The notes: generated by a model not told the origin, from the letters alone. A stretch of DNA of 64,000 bases from Gammaproteobacteria bacterium (GCA_013817245.1 JACDDA010000004.1:1-64000); one strand, 5' to 3'. Counted from the first letter of the stretch, positions 55,664 to 63,513 are shown. Program-made: numbers and translations.

Positions 55664-55713
55664 AACCATCGTTAAGTTACCATATATTTCTTATAAAACG
55701 CTTAACGATGGTT
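55664..55713 (-). terminator. Terminator after the 23-residue peptide gene
   Basis: A perfect 13-bp stem AACCATCGTTAAG (55664-55676) pairs with CTTAACGATGGTT (55701-55713), with a 24-base loop. On the minus strand it is followed by TTAAATTTAAAAAC. It separates the PhnA-like operon from the hemerythrin operon. Confidence 0.7.
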
Positions 55714-55740
55714 GCTTCATTTAAAAAAGTTCTTTCTGGA

Positions 55741-55812
55741 TTAAGTAAATAAAGCAATTAATATAATAATAGGAATAGGGATCCCCAAAAAAAGCAATAA
55801 TAATGAACGCAT
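55741..55812 (-). CDS. 23-residue membrane peptide
   Basis: A short gene encoding a hydrophobic peptide MRSLLLLFLGIPIPIIILIA followed by LFT. The Ile-Pro-Ile-Pro core is a pattern I have seen in unannotated small proteins of proteobacteria. AGAGGA stands about seven bases before the ATG. It follows the PhnA-like membrane gene by 33 bases and is followed by a terminator, so it is the last gene of that stress-box operon. Confidence 0.6.
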   Translation of the reverse strand: MRSLLLLFLGIPIPIIILIALFT

Positions 55813-55845
55813 GGTTATATCCTCTCTTTACAGGTTAATTAGAAA

Positions 55846-56781
55846 TTAAAGATCGCGATGACGACCGCCCCAAGTAGCGGCCAAACTGGCACTAAATGCC
55901 CCAATTAATAAAGCAACGAAAAACCACAATGCAGCATAAGCAGATGCTTTACGTGCTTTATCAGCTGCTTCTTTTGCACTGGTTAACATTTCTTGAATCC
56001 GCGTGTAAGTGGCGCTAACGCGTTGTTCGGCTTGTTCTTGCGATAGGCTAGTGCGCTGCGCAACCAATTGACCTACATAACGAGTATCTGCATTTGATAG
56101 TTCACCGCTATTAATGCTGTTGGTGAAAATGCGAGTTACTTCTTTAGAATGATCAACGGGAGTATTAACGGAAGCCTTAGTGTCTTGACGAAATAATGAG
56201 TCGACAAAATAACCCATTGAATTATTGTCATTATTGCCTTCCTGCATTTCTGAACCAACTGTGCTCATAACATGAGTAGCTGTTTTGGCAGCACCGCCTA
56301 CTACAGAAGCGCCAGCTTGTACGCCGCCACTCACGATGGAGCCAATGACGGAGGTCAATAAAGCCGCAGTTGCTAATGTCGCTATAGCCCAGGTTAAAAA
56401 GCCATGCGCAGTATCACGAAAAAAGACTTCGTCTACATGAATAGACGTCCAACGGTTTCTTAAACGACCGGCAAGATAACCACCTAAGGCTGAAACAATT
56501 AATTGCGTTAAAGTAATCCACAAAATTACGGAAACGCTAAAAGTGGCAGCACTAATGCCTTCATGTTTCCAAGGGGATATGGCAGACAAACCTAAGCCCG
56601 TTCCAAGCAGAAATAAAATTAACGTTAAGGCCGCCGCTGTGGCCGCGCCTGCAAAAACAGCACTCCAACAAACGCCGTGTTCTTCATTAATCAGATTTCG
56701 GGTGGTATTAGTAGGGGTATTATGTTCGTTAGCAACTATGTTCATAAATGTGCTCTTAATTAAGGTTAATAGGGTCCGCAT
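55846..56781 (-). CDS. Membrane protein of the kind annotated PhnA-like
   Basis: A 311-residue protein with helices near residues 37-65, 80-105, 130-160 and at the C terminus (YAALWFFVALLIGAFSASLAA). The first half, with GVCWSAVFAGAATAAALTLILFLLGTGLGLSA and GGYLAGRLRNRW, matches membrane proteins of stress clusters often called PhnA-like, with no proven link to phosphonates. Residues 180-280 are a soluble helical region. The start may be the ATG at 56745 (MNIVANEHN), as neither start has a strong ribosome-binding site. A perfect stress box lies upstream. Confidence 0.78.
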   Translation of the reverse strand: MRTLLTLIKSTFMNIVANEHNTPTNTTRNLINEEHGVCWSAVFAGAATAAALTLILFLLGTGLGLSAISPWKHEGISAATFSVSVILWITLTQLIVSALGGYLAGRLRNRWTSIHVDEVFFRDTAHGFLTWAIATLATAALLTSVIGSIVSGGVQAGASVVGGAAKTATHVMSTVGSEMQEGNNDNNSMGYFVDSLFRQDTKASVNTPVDHSKEVTRIFTNSINSGELSNADTRYVGQLVAQRTSLSQEQAEQRVSATYTRIQEMLTSAKEAADKARKASAYAALWFFVALLIGAFSASLAATWGGRHRDL

Positions 56782-56813
56782 GGGCGGAGGAATAAAATAA
56801 ATTTCACATAGGC

Positions 56814-56855
56814 ATACTAAAAATTGTGGGTGTAAAGGTCAGTGCGCTGCCGCAC
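56814..56855 (-). promoter_or_regulatory. Stress-box promoter of the PhnA-like operon (exact match)
   Basis: GTGCG-N4-CGCAC-TGA (56842-56855), then TAGTAT (56814-56819) after 22 bases. Centre about -41.5, expected start near 56807, leader of 26 or 62 bases depending on the start codon. Confidence 0.8.
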
Positions 56856-56998
56856 GTAAGCAGGTGTCAGCATTACCAGAAAAACGGGGGGCAAAGATCT
56901 GAATGAACTTCATAAGGAATATTATTTTTTTGATGTTAAATTTATTTAAAAATCAATGTATATCTAAGTTTTATTAGTTATTGCATCTGGCAATAAAA

Positions 56999-57027
56999 AA
57001 GCTGGCAAAAAGTTATTTCGCCAGCTT
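56999..57027 (-). terminator. Terminator of the DUF4142 gene
   Basis: Stem AAGCTGGC (56999-57006) with GCCAGCTT (57020-57027), followed on the minus strand by TTTT and ATTG. It lies 31 bases past the stop of the DUF4142 gene. Confidence 0.85.
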
Positions 57028-57058
57028 CGGTTAAAAACCGCATGAAAATTCAGATGGA

Positions 57059-57697
57059 TTACATTTTTTTATCTAAATTTTCTGCTGCTTGCAAATGCTT
57101 TCTTAGAACCGGTAAGGTTTTATTTGCAAAGGCGCGAATATCAGCATCTTTGGTATCTTTTGCTGTAGTTTCACATAACTCTATTGCATCTTTATGACCT
57201 TTTACCATGTTATCTGCATAGTTATCATCAAAATCTTTTGCGTCTTCTTTTTGAAGTTTTTCCAACATTTTTTGATGTTTATCATCTAAGGCAGTAGGTA
57301 AGGTCACTGATTTTTTCATCGCTAACGCTTTTAACTCGTTATTGTTGTCGGCATGGTCAGTGGTCATCATTTTTCCAAACGATTTAGTTTCGGCATTAAC
57401 ACCACGCGTGACAGCAACGTTGCCTGCTTTAACTTCATAAAGACCAATTTGTGCGGCTTTTTCAAAAAACATTTTATCGTTTGCTGACAGGGCTGGAGCT
57501 TTGGAAGCTTTCATATTATTGTTAACGTTGCTACCGGTGTTATTGGGGCCGCTATTGCTATTAGTAACGCCTGTATTGTTAGTACGGCTACTGTTGGCGT
57601 CGCTGCTTTTATCTAGCATATCGGCAAATACATAACCGGCCATAGAAGTGGTAGCAATACACAGAATAAAAGAACTCTTTCGAATAAATCTTTTCAT
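57059..57697 (-). CDS. DUF4142 exported protein
   Basis: A 212-residue protein with a Sec signal (about residues 1-25, SSFILCIATTSMAGYVFA), a disordered Asn/Ser/Thr-rich linker (about 30-68), and a ferritin-like helical DUF4142 domain (FFEKAAQIGLYEVKAGNVAVTRGVNAETKSFGKMMTTDHADNNNELKALA). The family is periplasmic and of unknown function. Only a half-match to the stress box (near 57800) lies upstream, and I do not call it. Confidence 0.88.
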   Translation of the reverse strand: MKRFIRKSSFILCIATTSMAGYVFADMLDKSSDANSSRTNNTGVTNSNSGPNNTGSNVNNNMKASKAPALSANDKMFFEKAAQIGLYEVKAGNVAVTRGVNAETKSFGKMMTTDHADNNNELKALAMKKSVTLPTALDDKHQKMLEKLQKEDAKDFDDNYADNMVKGHKDAIELCETTAKDTKDADIRAFANKTLPVLRKHLQAAENLDKKM

Positions 57698-57826
57698 AAA
57701 ATAACTCCTAAAGATGTTGTGAAATTAATTTCTTCGTTTTTTAAATATTTGTCGAATATTTTATTAATTATTTAGGTTTAAGATTATCAAAATTATTCAA
57801 CAAATTAGTTTGCGCACATAAATTAA

Positions 57827-59968
57827 TTACGCTTTTTCTTCTCTTTGCCAATGTCTATGTTTGGCAATCGCGCTAATAAATTCTTTACTTATTTGACTGG
57901 CTGCAGCAGTTGTACCCACGATCAGACCGGGGTCATCATCGGAGTCGGTGGCGACATTGGTACGTTTTATCAATTCATAGCCTTCACCATTACAAGCAAT
58001 GGTTTTGCAATGCTTATAAGCATCATTAATAAAATCGCGCGTGTCGTTTTCTTTGCTCAGCGCAGCAATACTTTTTGCGCCGCCGGGTATATAAACAGCA
58101 TCGAAAAGGACAGAACTGGTAGTTAATAAACTATGATCAACTAAAATTTCTGTGCCATCCATGCCGGTTATGCTGCCACCATGAGGCGCAATAATTTTTG
58201 TTTGAGCACCGGCTGCACTCAGCGCTTTTTGCATCGTTAACAGCGTAGTTTCATTAACTCCGTTAGCTGCTAAAATTGCAATTTTACGAGTATGAATATT
58301 ATCTAGCGCTTGCTTGGCCATGCTTAGCGCAGGTGATGGCGTAATAGCTTTATTAATTGCTTTGGGTTGATAATCTTTTGGATTGCCATCGGCAGGAATG
58401 CTTCTATTAAGTGGCAGTTCGATTTTTACAGAAGGAGAAATACCTAAACCCGCTGCTACGCGAGCGCTTAAGTTTTTATCAATATGAGCTAACATTCCTA
58501 CCATACGCTCACGAATAGCAGGTGTTTCTACTTTGCCTAATTCAAATTGCAATGCTTTTACCATATGTTGTTGTTCCCAATCAGCTTGACTGTGGAAAAA
58601 CATCGCGGCTTGGCTAAAGTGATCAAAAAATTTCTCACTTCGCTGGTGAGTTTTTTGAGCATTAATTTTTTCGGGGTGACTCACAAAACCGCTCATATCG
58701 ACACCGGCTTGCATAGGGCAACCGCCGCCTAAGCTATTGGGGGAATAATTTGCGCGGCCTTTATTAATAGTTTGGCGCATCAGCCCATCGCGCTGATTGT
58801 TATGTACTGGCGCAATTGAGCGGTTAATAGGAATTTCATGAAAATTGGGACCGCCTAAACGCAATAGTTGAGTGTCGGTATAGGAAAATAAACGGCCTTG
58901 AAGTAGGGGGTCGTTAGTAAAATCAATCCCAGGAACGATATGACCCGGATGAAATGCCACTTGTTCGGTTTCAGCGAAGAAATTATCTGGATTACGATTT
59001 AGCACCATTTTGCCAATGCGTTGAACTGGCACTAATTCTTCCGGAACTAATTTGGTGGGGTCTAACAAATCGAAATCAAAAAGATGTTCATCTTTTTCTT
59101 CAATAATTTGTACGCCGAATTCCCATTCAGGAAAATCGCCATTTTCAATTGCTTCTGCTAAATCACGACGATGAAAATCTGAATCTTTGCCTGAAATTTT
59201 TTGTGCTTCATCCCATACGACAGAATGTATGCCTAATAAAGGTTTCCAATGAAATTTTACAAAACGAGATTTTCCAGCGGCTGTGATCAAACGAAAGGTA
59301 TGTACTCCAAAACCTTCCATCATTCGATAGCTACGCGGAATAGCGCGGTCGGACATCGTCCACATAATCATATGCATGGATTCCGGCATCAAAGAAATAA
59401 AATCCCAAAAAGTATCATGTGCAGAAGCCGCTTGTGGAATTTCTTTATCAGCCTCTGGTTTAGCGGCATGAATTAAATCAGGAAATTTAGTGGCATCTTG
59501 AATAAAAAAAACAGGCATATTATTGCCAACCAAATCGTAATTGCCTTCGGCAGTATAAAATTTTACTGAAAAACCTCTTACGTCACGCGCGAGATCGGTA
59601 GAACCGCGTGAACCTAACACAGTTGAAAATCGCACAAATACAGGTGTTTGCACGGCAGGATCTTGTAAAAAACCTGCTTTAGTTAAATGTGCTTGTGATT
59701 CATATACTTGAAAATAACCATGCGCTGCCGCACCTCGTGCATGTACCACACGTTCTGGAATGCGTTCATGATCGAAATGTGTGATTTTTTCACGAAGAAT
59801 AAAGTCTTCTAATAAAGTCGGCCCGCGTTCACCTGCTTTTAAGGAATTTTGATCATCATTAATGCGCAAACCTTGATCGGTCGTAAGGTATTGTTCAGTG
59901 CCATCTTCTTTAAATGGCGTTAAATCAGCTTGTTTTAGATTTTTATCTTGTGGTTTGGACTTTTTCAT
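57827..59968 (-). CDS. katE: Catalase HPII, large-subunit clade with C-terminal flavodoxin-like domain
   Basis: A 713-residue monofunctional heme catalase that splits hydrogen peroxide. The catalytic histidine is H76 in RVVHARGAAAHG, the partner asparagine is in YDLVGNNMPVFF, and the heme-ligand tyrosine is in RLFSYTDTQLLRLG near residue 365. Residues about 565-705 form the DJ-1/PfpI-like domain of large catalases (KIAILAANGVNETTLL, VDHSLLTTSSVLFDAVYIPGGA). In E. coli katE is sigma-S dependent; here a perfect stress box lies 58 bases upstream. Confidence 0.96.
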   Translation of the reverse strand: MKKSKPQDKNLKQADLTPFKEDGTEQYLTTDQGLRINDDQNSLKAGERGPTLLEDFILREKITHFDHERIPERVVHARGAAAHGYFQVYESQAHLTKAGFLQDPAVQTPVFVRFSTVLGSRGSTDLARDVRGFSVKFYTAEGNYDLVGNNMPVFFIQDATKFPDLIHAAKPEADKEIPQAASAHDTFWDFISLMPESMHMIMWTMSDRAIPRSYRMMEGFGVHTFRLITAAGKSRFVKFHWKPLLGIHSVVWDEAQKISGKDSDFHRRDLAEAIENGDFPEWEFGVQIIEEKDEHLFDFDLLDPTKLVPEELVPVQRIGKMVLNRNPDNFFAETEQVAFHPGHIVPGIDFTNDPLLQGRLFSYTDTQLLRLGGPNFHEIPINRSIAPVHNNQRDGLMRQTINKGRANYSPNSLGGGCPMQAGVDMSGFVSHPEKINAQKTHQRSEKFFDHFSQAAMFFHSQADWEQQHMVKALQFELGKVETPAIRERMVGMLAHIDKNLSARVAAGLGISPSVKIELPLNRSIPADGNPKDYQPKAINKAITPSPALSMAKQALDNIHTRKIAILAANGVNETTLLTMQKALSAAGAQTKIIAPHGGSITGMDGTEILVDHSLLTTSSVLFDAVYIPGGAKSIAALSKENDTRDFINDAYKHCKTIACNGEGYELIKRTNVATDSDDDPGLIVGTTAAASQISKEFISAIAKHRHWQREEKA

Positions 59969-59997
59969 GTGGACATCTCAAAATAAGAAGTAGGGCA

Positions 59998-60039
59998 AGA
60001 TTGAAGCGTTCAGAGCAAAGGATCTGTGCGGGAACGCAC
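59998..60039 (-). promoter_or_regulatory. Stress-box promoter of katE (exact match)
   Basis: GTGCG-N4-CGCAC-AGA (60026-60039), then CAATCT (59998-60003) after 22 bases; TTCAAT two bases nearer is an alternative. Centre about -41.5 with the first choice. The poor -10 suggests full dependence on an activator. Confidence 0.72.
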
Positions 60040-60168
60040 GAAAAGTTATTTTGAGTTTGTTTTGCTAAATTTATATTTATACCAATTTACTAGGCTCTGC
60101 GCCTGGTCTGCGCCGGTATTAAAATGGCTGGTAATAAATACGTTGTATTTTTCGATTTATAGATAAGC

Positions 60169-60203
60169 ATGGAAGAAATAGTAAGTGATACTATTTCCTC
60201 CAT
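60169..60203. terminator. Hairpin after the copper-storage-like gene
   Basis: A 15-bp stem with one mismatch (60169-60183 with 60189-60203), loop AGTGA, followed on the plus strand by AGTTTTTTG. It lies 35 bases past the stop of the leftward Cys-rich gene, but its T run faces the plus strand, so direction is uncertain. The rest of 59969-60237 holds the katE promoter and nothing else I can name. Confidence 0.5.
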
Positions 60204-60237
60204 AGTTTTTTGCATGAAACTTTATTTATAATAAAAT

Positions 60238-60603
60238 TTACATTATTGCCGCGCTCATTTTGCGGCAGCTGTCTGCACACGCTTTGCAAGCGACCACACA
60301 GGCTTCCATATCACCGACTTCATCACAGCTAGCTGCACACGCATCACATATCTTCGCGCAAATAGCACAAATGTCTTTATGAAAAGCAGAACCGCTTAAC
60401 ATGAAATGGGTGGATGTTTCGCAGATTTCTGCACAATTCATTAACAAGCGAAAATGTGCGGGTTCTACATGTTTATCTCCGACCGCTAAGCAATGCATCA
60501 TCGCGGTATGTAAACAGGTTTGATGACAATTGTTACAAGCCTCAATACATGCCTGCATGTCTTTATTAATGTGGCGATCATGAGCTAGGTTGTTCATATT
60601 CAT
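60238..60603 (-). CDS. Four-helix-bundle copper-storage-like protein (Csp/DUF326)
   Basis: A 121-residue cytosolic protein with cysteines spaced along four helices (CIEACNNCHQTC, CAEIC, CAICAKICDACAASC, CVVACKACADSCRK), the pattern of Csp3/DUF326 proteins that bind many Cu(I) ions in the bundle core. There is no signal peptide. I chose the ATG at 60603 after GGAGA; the frame extends 16 residues further without a site. It may lower copper toxicity alongside the oxidative-stress genes. No stress box found. Confidence 0.9.
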   Translation of the reverse strand: MNMNNLAHDRHINKDMQACIEACNNCHQTCLHTAMMHCLAVGDKHVEPAHFRLLMNCAEICETSTHFMLSGSAFHKDICAICAKICDACAASCDEVGDMEACVVACKACADSCRKMSAAIM

Positions 60604-60774
60604 AAGATTCTCCAGATTTCTGATATAAGTTAGTAAATATAAATACAGCATCTTTAATGTATATTTTAGGATTCATTATTTCTGTTCGTTGAAACGCTTA
60701 AATAATTAAACAACATGAACTTTTACCAGCCGGAAAACCACTTAAATTATTAGTTATAAAAAAATAGGAATTAA

Positions 60775-60800
60775 AAAAGCCCGCGGGGAAGCGAGCTTTT
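60775..60800 (-). terminator. Terminator of the small membrane-protein pair
   Basis: Stem AAAAGC-C-CGC with GCG-A-GCTTTT (one C-A mismatch), loop GGGGAA, followed on the minus strand by six T including the stem edge. It lies 26 bases past the stop of the 72-residue gene. Confidence 0.75.
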
Positions 60801-60826
60801 TAATGAGAAAGTAGTTAATAAATAGA

Positions 60827-61045
60827 TTAAATTTTTCTACGTATTAACAACAGAGCGCCACCTATGGCAATGGCACCAATACCTGCCCATACAGGTACAT
60901 TGACTCGTTCTTTATCATCAATAGCAATGCTGACAGGCCCTACATCCGCTTTATGAGTTTCTTTGGTATAAGTAAAACCACCATAAACCAATGCTAAAGT
61001 ACCGGCAATTATTAGTAAAATAGCAATAATTTTCTGTGCGCTCAT
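60827..61045 (-). CDS. Small two-helix membrane protein, DUF3185-like
   Basis: A 72-residue protein with one helix near residues 5-24 (IIAILLIIAGTLALVYGGF), a short charged loop ending DDKERVNVPVWAG, and a second helix ending in LLLIRRKI. It resembles DUF3185-type small membrane proteins; the assignment is tentative. It is 40 bases after the 48-residue gene and shares its stress-box promoter and terminator. Confidence 0.75.
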   Translation of the reverse strand: MSAQKIIAILLIIAGTLALVYGGFTYTKETHKADVGPVSIAIDDKERVNVPVWAGIGAIAIGGALLLIRRKI

Positions 61046-61085
61046 ATTAATTCCTCTTAATTTTTTTTAAACGTATTTTTTGAAA

Positions 61086-61232
61086 TTACACTCTTCGGCC
61101 TTGGATGAGGCGCACTACTATTACGATAATAGCTAATACTAAAAGGATGTGAATAAAGCCGCCAACAGTGTAAGAGGTGACTAAGCCTAATAACCACAGA
61201 ACCAATAAAATAACTGCAATAGTTTCTAACAT
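61086..61232 (-). CDS. lmo0937-family small membrane protein
   Basis: A 48-residue protein with two hydrophobic helices (MLETIAVILLVLWLLGLV and HILLVLAIIVIVVRLI) and the ending QGRRV. This pattern matches the widely conserved lmo0937/YqaE-sized family of unknown function. An AAGGAGTT ribosome-binding site lies six bases before the ATG. It is the first gene after an exact stress box, with a 34-base predicted leader. Confidence 0.85.
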   Translation of the reverse strand: MLETIAVILLVLWLLGLVTSYTVGGFIHILLVLAIIVIVVRLIQGRRV

Positions 61233-61272
61233 GATAGAACTCCTTCGTTTTAATGAATAATCAGTAAGAAGA

Positions 61273-61314
61273 AGCTTAATTTAGCTTTGTAAGTGAATCT
61301 GTGCGTTATCGCAC
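61273..61314 (-). promoter_or_regulatory. Stress-box promoter of the lmo0937-family operon (exact match)
   Basis: GTGCG-N4-CGCAC-AGA (61301-61314), then TAAGCT (61273-61278) after 22 bases, centre about -41.5, expected start near 61266. The remainder of the 61233-61548 gap holds only this promoter and the terminator at 61494-61526. Confidence 0.8.
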
Positions 61315-61493
61315 CTAAGTGTGTTTTTTATAGATAGTCAAAAACAGCTAATAGGGTACTCATGCTTCGAAGTATCGTTTATAGAAAGTGTTTTTTATGT
61401 TGTTTTCGTCATGGTTTGAAAATTTTATAATTTTAGTGGTTCGTTAATTATAATGCTTTTATGTTTATGAAAGAATAAGTGCCTCATTAATAA

Positions 61494-61526
61494 AAAAGCA
61501 GTCATTTTTACAAAATGACTGCTTTT
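61494..61526 (-). terminator. Terminator of the second barrel gene
   Basis: A perfect 15-bp stem (61494-61508 with 61512-61526) with a three-base loop, followed by more T on the minus strand. It lies 22 bases past the stop. Confidence 0.93.
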
Positions 61527-61548
61527 AAGGGTAGATACAAAAATATAT

Positions 61549-62142
61549 TTAGAATTTAAAAAACGCACCTATGCTGGCTACATCAAGATTATATTTTTGA
61601 TCTAAATTGCCGCCATTTGCATCTTCATCTAGGTCTAGTTTATAGCGTTCGATTTCTAAACGAAGTGCTACTCTTTCGTTAAAATGGATATTCATCCCCG
61701 TGCCATAAAAGCGATCATTACCGCTAATATCGTCGCTATAGGTATTGAAATATTTTACGTCATTATTCCAGTGAAATTTTCCACCTTTGACAAAAGCTTC
61801 ATACTTGTCAGCTACCGGTAAAAAATCCGATAACGACATATAGCCAACAGCAGCTACCGTCAAAGCAGTTAGTTCTGAGGAATAGCCTGATGATTCAGAA
61901 GATCCAAAATCACTCAACGCAGCTTCTATGCCGAAATAATCTTTGAGTTTGATTCCTCCAAAACCTTTAATGGCGATGTCCTTATCATCAAAATCAGATT
62001 TAGAGACACGAGTATGGCCTACGGCGCCACCAGCATAAAATTCTGCTGCTTGAACGTTGAAAGAAAAAAGTCCTAATAAACCAACACAGAATCCCATATT
62101 TAAGAAACGACTGGTTTTGGAGGTGAGAAGTATTAAATTCAT
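61549..62142 (-). CDS. Outer-membrane beta-barrel protein, paralogue of 38551-39141
   Basis: A 197-residue exported barrel protein: signal ending NVQAAEF near residue 33, then YAGGAVGHTRVSKSDFDDKD, acidic loops, LRLEIERYKLDLDED and a terminal phenylalanine (IGAFFKF). It aligns with the barrel at 38551 along its whole length, with shared positions such as SSGYSSEL versus GPGYSSEF and a matching KGGKFHWNNDV / KGGKLWWKNDV segment. Function unknown. Stress box 73 bases upstream. Confidence 0.85.
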   Translation of the reverse strand: MNLILLTSKTSRFLNMGFCVGLLGLFSFNVQAAEFYAGGAVGHTRVSKSDFDDKDIAIKGFGGIKLKDYFGIEAALSDFGSSESSGYSSELTALTVAAVGYMSLSDFLPVADKYEAFVKGGKFHWNNDVKYFNTYSDDISGNDRFYGTGMNIHFNERVALRLEIERYKLDLDEDANGGNLDQKYNLDVASIGAFFKF

Positions 62143-62187
62143 ATATAAACCTCTTAATTTGTTGTAGATAAAAATATTTCAGATTTG

Positions 62188-62228
62188 ATCTTAACTTATT
62201 GTCAATATGGTTCTGTGCGGTTGCGCAC
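62188..62228 (-). promoter_or_regulatory. Stress-box promoter of the second barrel gene (exact match)
   Basis: GTGCG-N4-CGCAC-AGA (62215-62228), then TAAGAT (62188-62193) after 21 bases. Centre about -40.5. Confidence 0.78.
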
Positions 62229-62263
62229 CGACTAAAGAAGTATGAAAACATATCACACAAAAA

Positions 62264-62293
62264 AATGCCATCTGGTGATAACCAGATGGCATT
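62264..62293 (-). terminator. Terminator of the hydrophilic-protein gene
   Basis: A perfect 13-bp stem AATGCCATCTGGT (62264-62276) with ACCAGATGGCATT (62281-62293), loop GATA, followed on the minus strand by TTTTTGTGTG. Confidence 0.92.
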
Positions 62294-62349
62294 GTGTTGT
62301 TTAGAGCAGATCTTTGCTAAAGATTTATAAATGATAGTTGTTTAAAGAA

Positions 62350-62856
62350 TTAACGTTGACCGCGGTCTTGTTGGTTTTGGCCTTGCCCTGGGCGCTTACC
62401 TTGGTCTTGACGTTGAGCTTGACGTTCGCTTTCAGCTTGGTTGTCATCTTGATTTTCATCTTGGCTTTCATCTTGGTCAGCAGCATTAAGTTCATAACGA
62501 CGTGGAGATTCTTCTTGTGAATCATTATCTACATTATTTTTTTGAAAGCTTTTATCTTGATTTTGGCCTAATTCAATATCTTGTGAAAATTTGTCATTAC
62601 GATTTTTGGTTGGACGTGCGAAACCGTCTGCAAAATCATCGCTTTGATCGTCACGGGGGGTAACGTTAAAACCTTCTTGACGGTTTTTTTCCTGTTGATC
62701 AAAATTTGTTTTATCGACACCAGAGTGTTGATCCCGTTTGCTAGAATCTGATTTAGAATCTTGGTTATTGTGATCCGCATTTTGGTTTTGGCTTTTGTTG
62801 CTCTTATCACTACCTTTGTTATCCGTAGATGATGGATTTCTCGTGTTGTTATTCAT
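62350..62856 (-). CDS. Highly hydrophilic, disordered Gln/Asn/Asp-rich protein
   Basis: A 168-residue protein with almost no hydrophobic residues and no predicted fold. It is dominated by Gln, Asn, Asp, Ser, Lys and Arg, with a C-terminal run of acidic then Gln/Arg/Gly-rich short repeats (DESQDENQDDNQAESE, then RQDQGKRPGQGQNQ). It has no signal peptide. Composition resembles hydrophilins, which protect proteins during water loss. The ATG at 62856 follows AGAGG; a longer frame to 62886 lacks a site. A degenerate stress-box promoter lies upstream. Confidence 0.75.
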   Translation of the reverse strand: MNNNTRNPSSTDNKGSDKSNKSQNQNADHNNQDSKSDSSKRDQHSGVDKTNFDQQEKNRQEGFNVTPRDDQSDDFADGFARPTKNRNDKFSQDIELGQNQDKSFQKNNVDNDSQEESPRRYELNAADQDESQDENQDDNQAESERQAQRQDQGKRPGQGQNQQDRGQR

Positions 62857-62912
62857 GATAATTACCTCTGTTGTAAATTTAGGCACTTGGCATATGCTAA
62901 GTGTGTAGGCTT

Positions 62913-62954
62913 AGAGTAATTATTGTAGATTCACTTGTGCGTGCGTTATGTAAC
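62913..62954 (-). promoter_or_regulatory. Degenerate stress-box promoter of the hydrophilic-protein gene (7/10 match)
   Basis: In transcription direction GTTAC-N4-CGCAC (62941-62954), then TACTCT (62913-62918) after 22 bases. The proximal half is perfect and the distal half has three changes. Expected start near 62906, 50-base leader. It stands back to back with the DUF883 promoter at 62993. Confidence 0.5.
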
Positions 62955-62992
62955 TTAAACTGAAAATAAATTCATCTTGTGAGTTACATTAG

Positions 62993-63034
62993 GTGCGATG
63001 ACGCACAGAAGGATTGGCTCTAGGCTATTAATAT
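62993..63034 (+). promoter_or_regulatory. Stress-box promoter of the DUF883-holin operon (exact match)
   Basis: GTGCG-N4-CGCAC-AGA (62993-63006), then TAATAT (63029-63034) after 22 bases. Centre about -41.5, expected start near 63041, 37-base leader. Confidence 0.82.
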
Positions 63035-63077
63035 GAAGCTGTAAATATTATAGTTTTTTTATTACTAGGAGATTACC

Positions 63078-63497
63078 ATGGACAATAAATCAAATACTTT
63101 TCCACATGATATAAGTTCATCAGCAAAATCTGCTGTTTCTAATGCATCTATTAGTCGTCAAGCTAATAATGTGAAACAGTCGGTAAGTTCTTTAGCCAGC
63201 AGCTCGCGTTCACGCATATCAGAAGAATTTCATAATTTTCTGGCGGATATCGAAGAGCTGATTACTCAAACCACTTCTTTATCAGGTGAAGATTTAGCGC
63301 GTGCTAAAGAAAAACTGAATGAGCGTGTAGAAATGGCACGTGAATCTTTAGACGATATGGGCGGTGTTATTGCGCAACGTGCTCGTCAAACAGCGGCAGC
63401 TACAGATAATTATGTACGTGATCAACCGTGGACTGCGATCGGTATTGGCGCTGCATTGGGCGTAATACTGGGCGTTGTTTTAGCGCGTCGTCAATAA
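63078..63497 (+). CDS. DUF883 (ElaB/YqjD-like) membrane-anchored protein
   Basis: A 139-residue paralogue of 39511-39999: Ser/Ala/Asn-rich N terminus (about 45 residues), core EEFHNFLADIEELITQTTSLSGEDLARAKEKL, then AATDNYVRDQPWTAIGIGAALGVILGVVLARRQ with the C-terminal membrane anchor. In E. coli yqjD, yqjE and yqjK are neighbours; here the following two genes fit the same order. AGGAGA stands five bases before the ATG. Confidence 0.92.
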   Translation: MDNKSNTFPHDISSSAKSAVSNASISRQANNVKQSVSSLASSSRSRISEEFHNFLADIEELITQTTSLSGEDLARAKEKLNERVEMARESLDDMGGVIAQRARQTAAATDNYVRDQPWTAIGIGAALGVILGVVLARRQ

Positions 63498-63513
63498 ACT
63501 AGAGGATGCTGAT

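Noticed and set aside
57800-57813. Half-match to the stress box upstream of the DUF4142 gene
   Set aside because: Only one half fits, in the distal position, and no -10 stands at the right distance.
59720-59733. ATGCG-N4-CGCAC inside katE
   Set aside because: It lies in coding sequence well downstream of the katE start; a chance 9/10 match.
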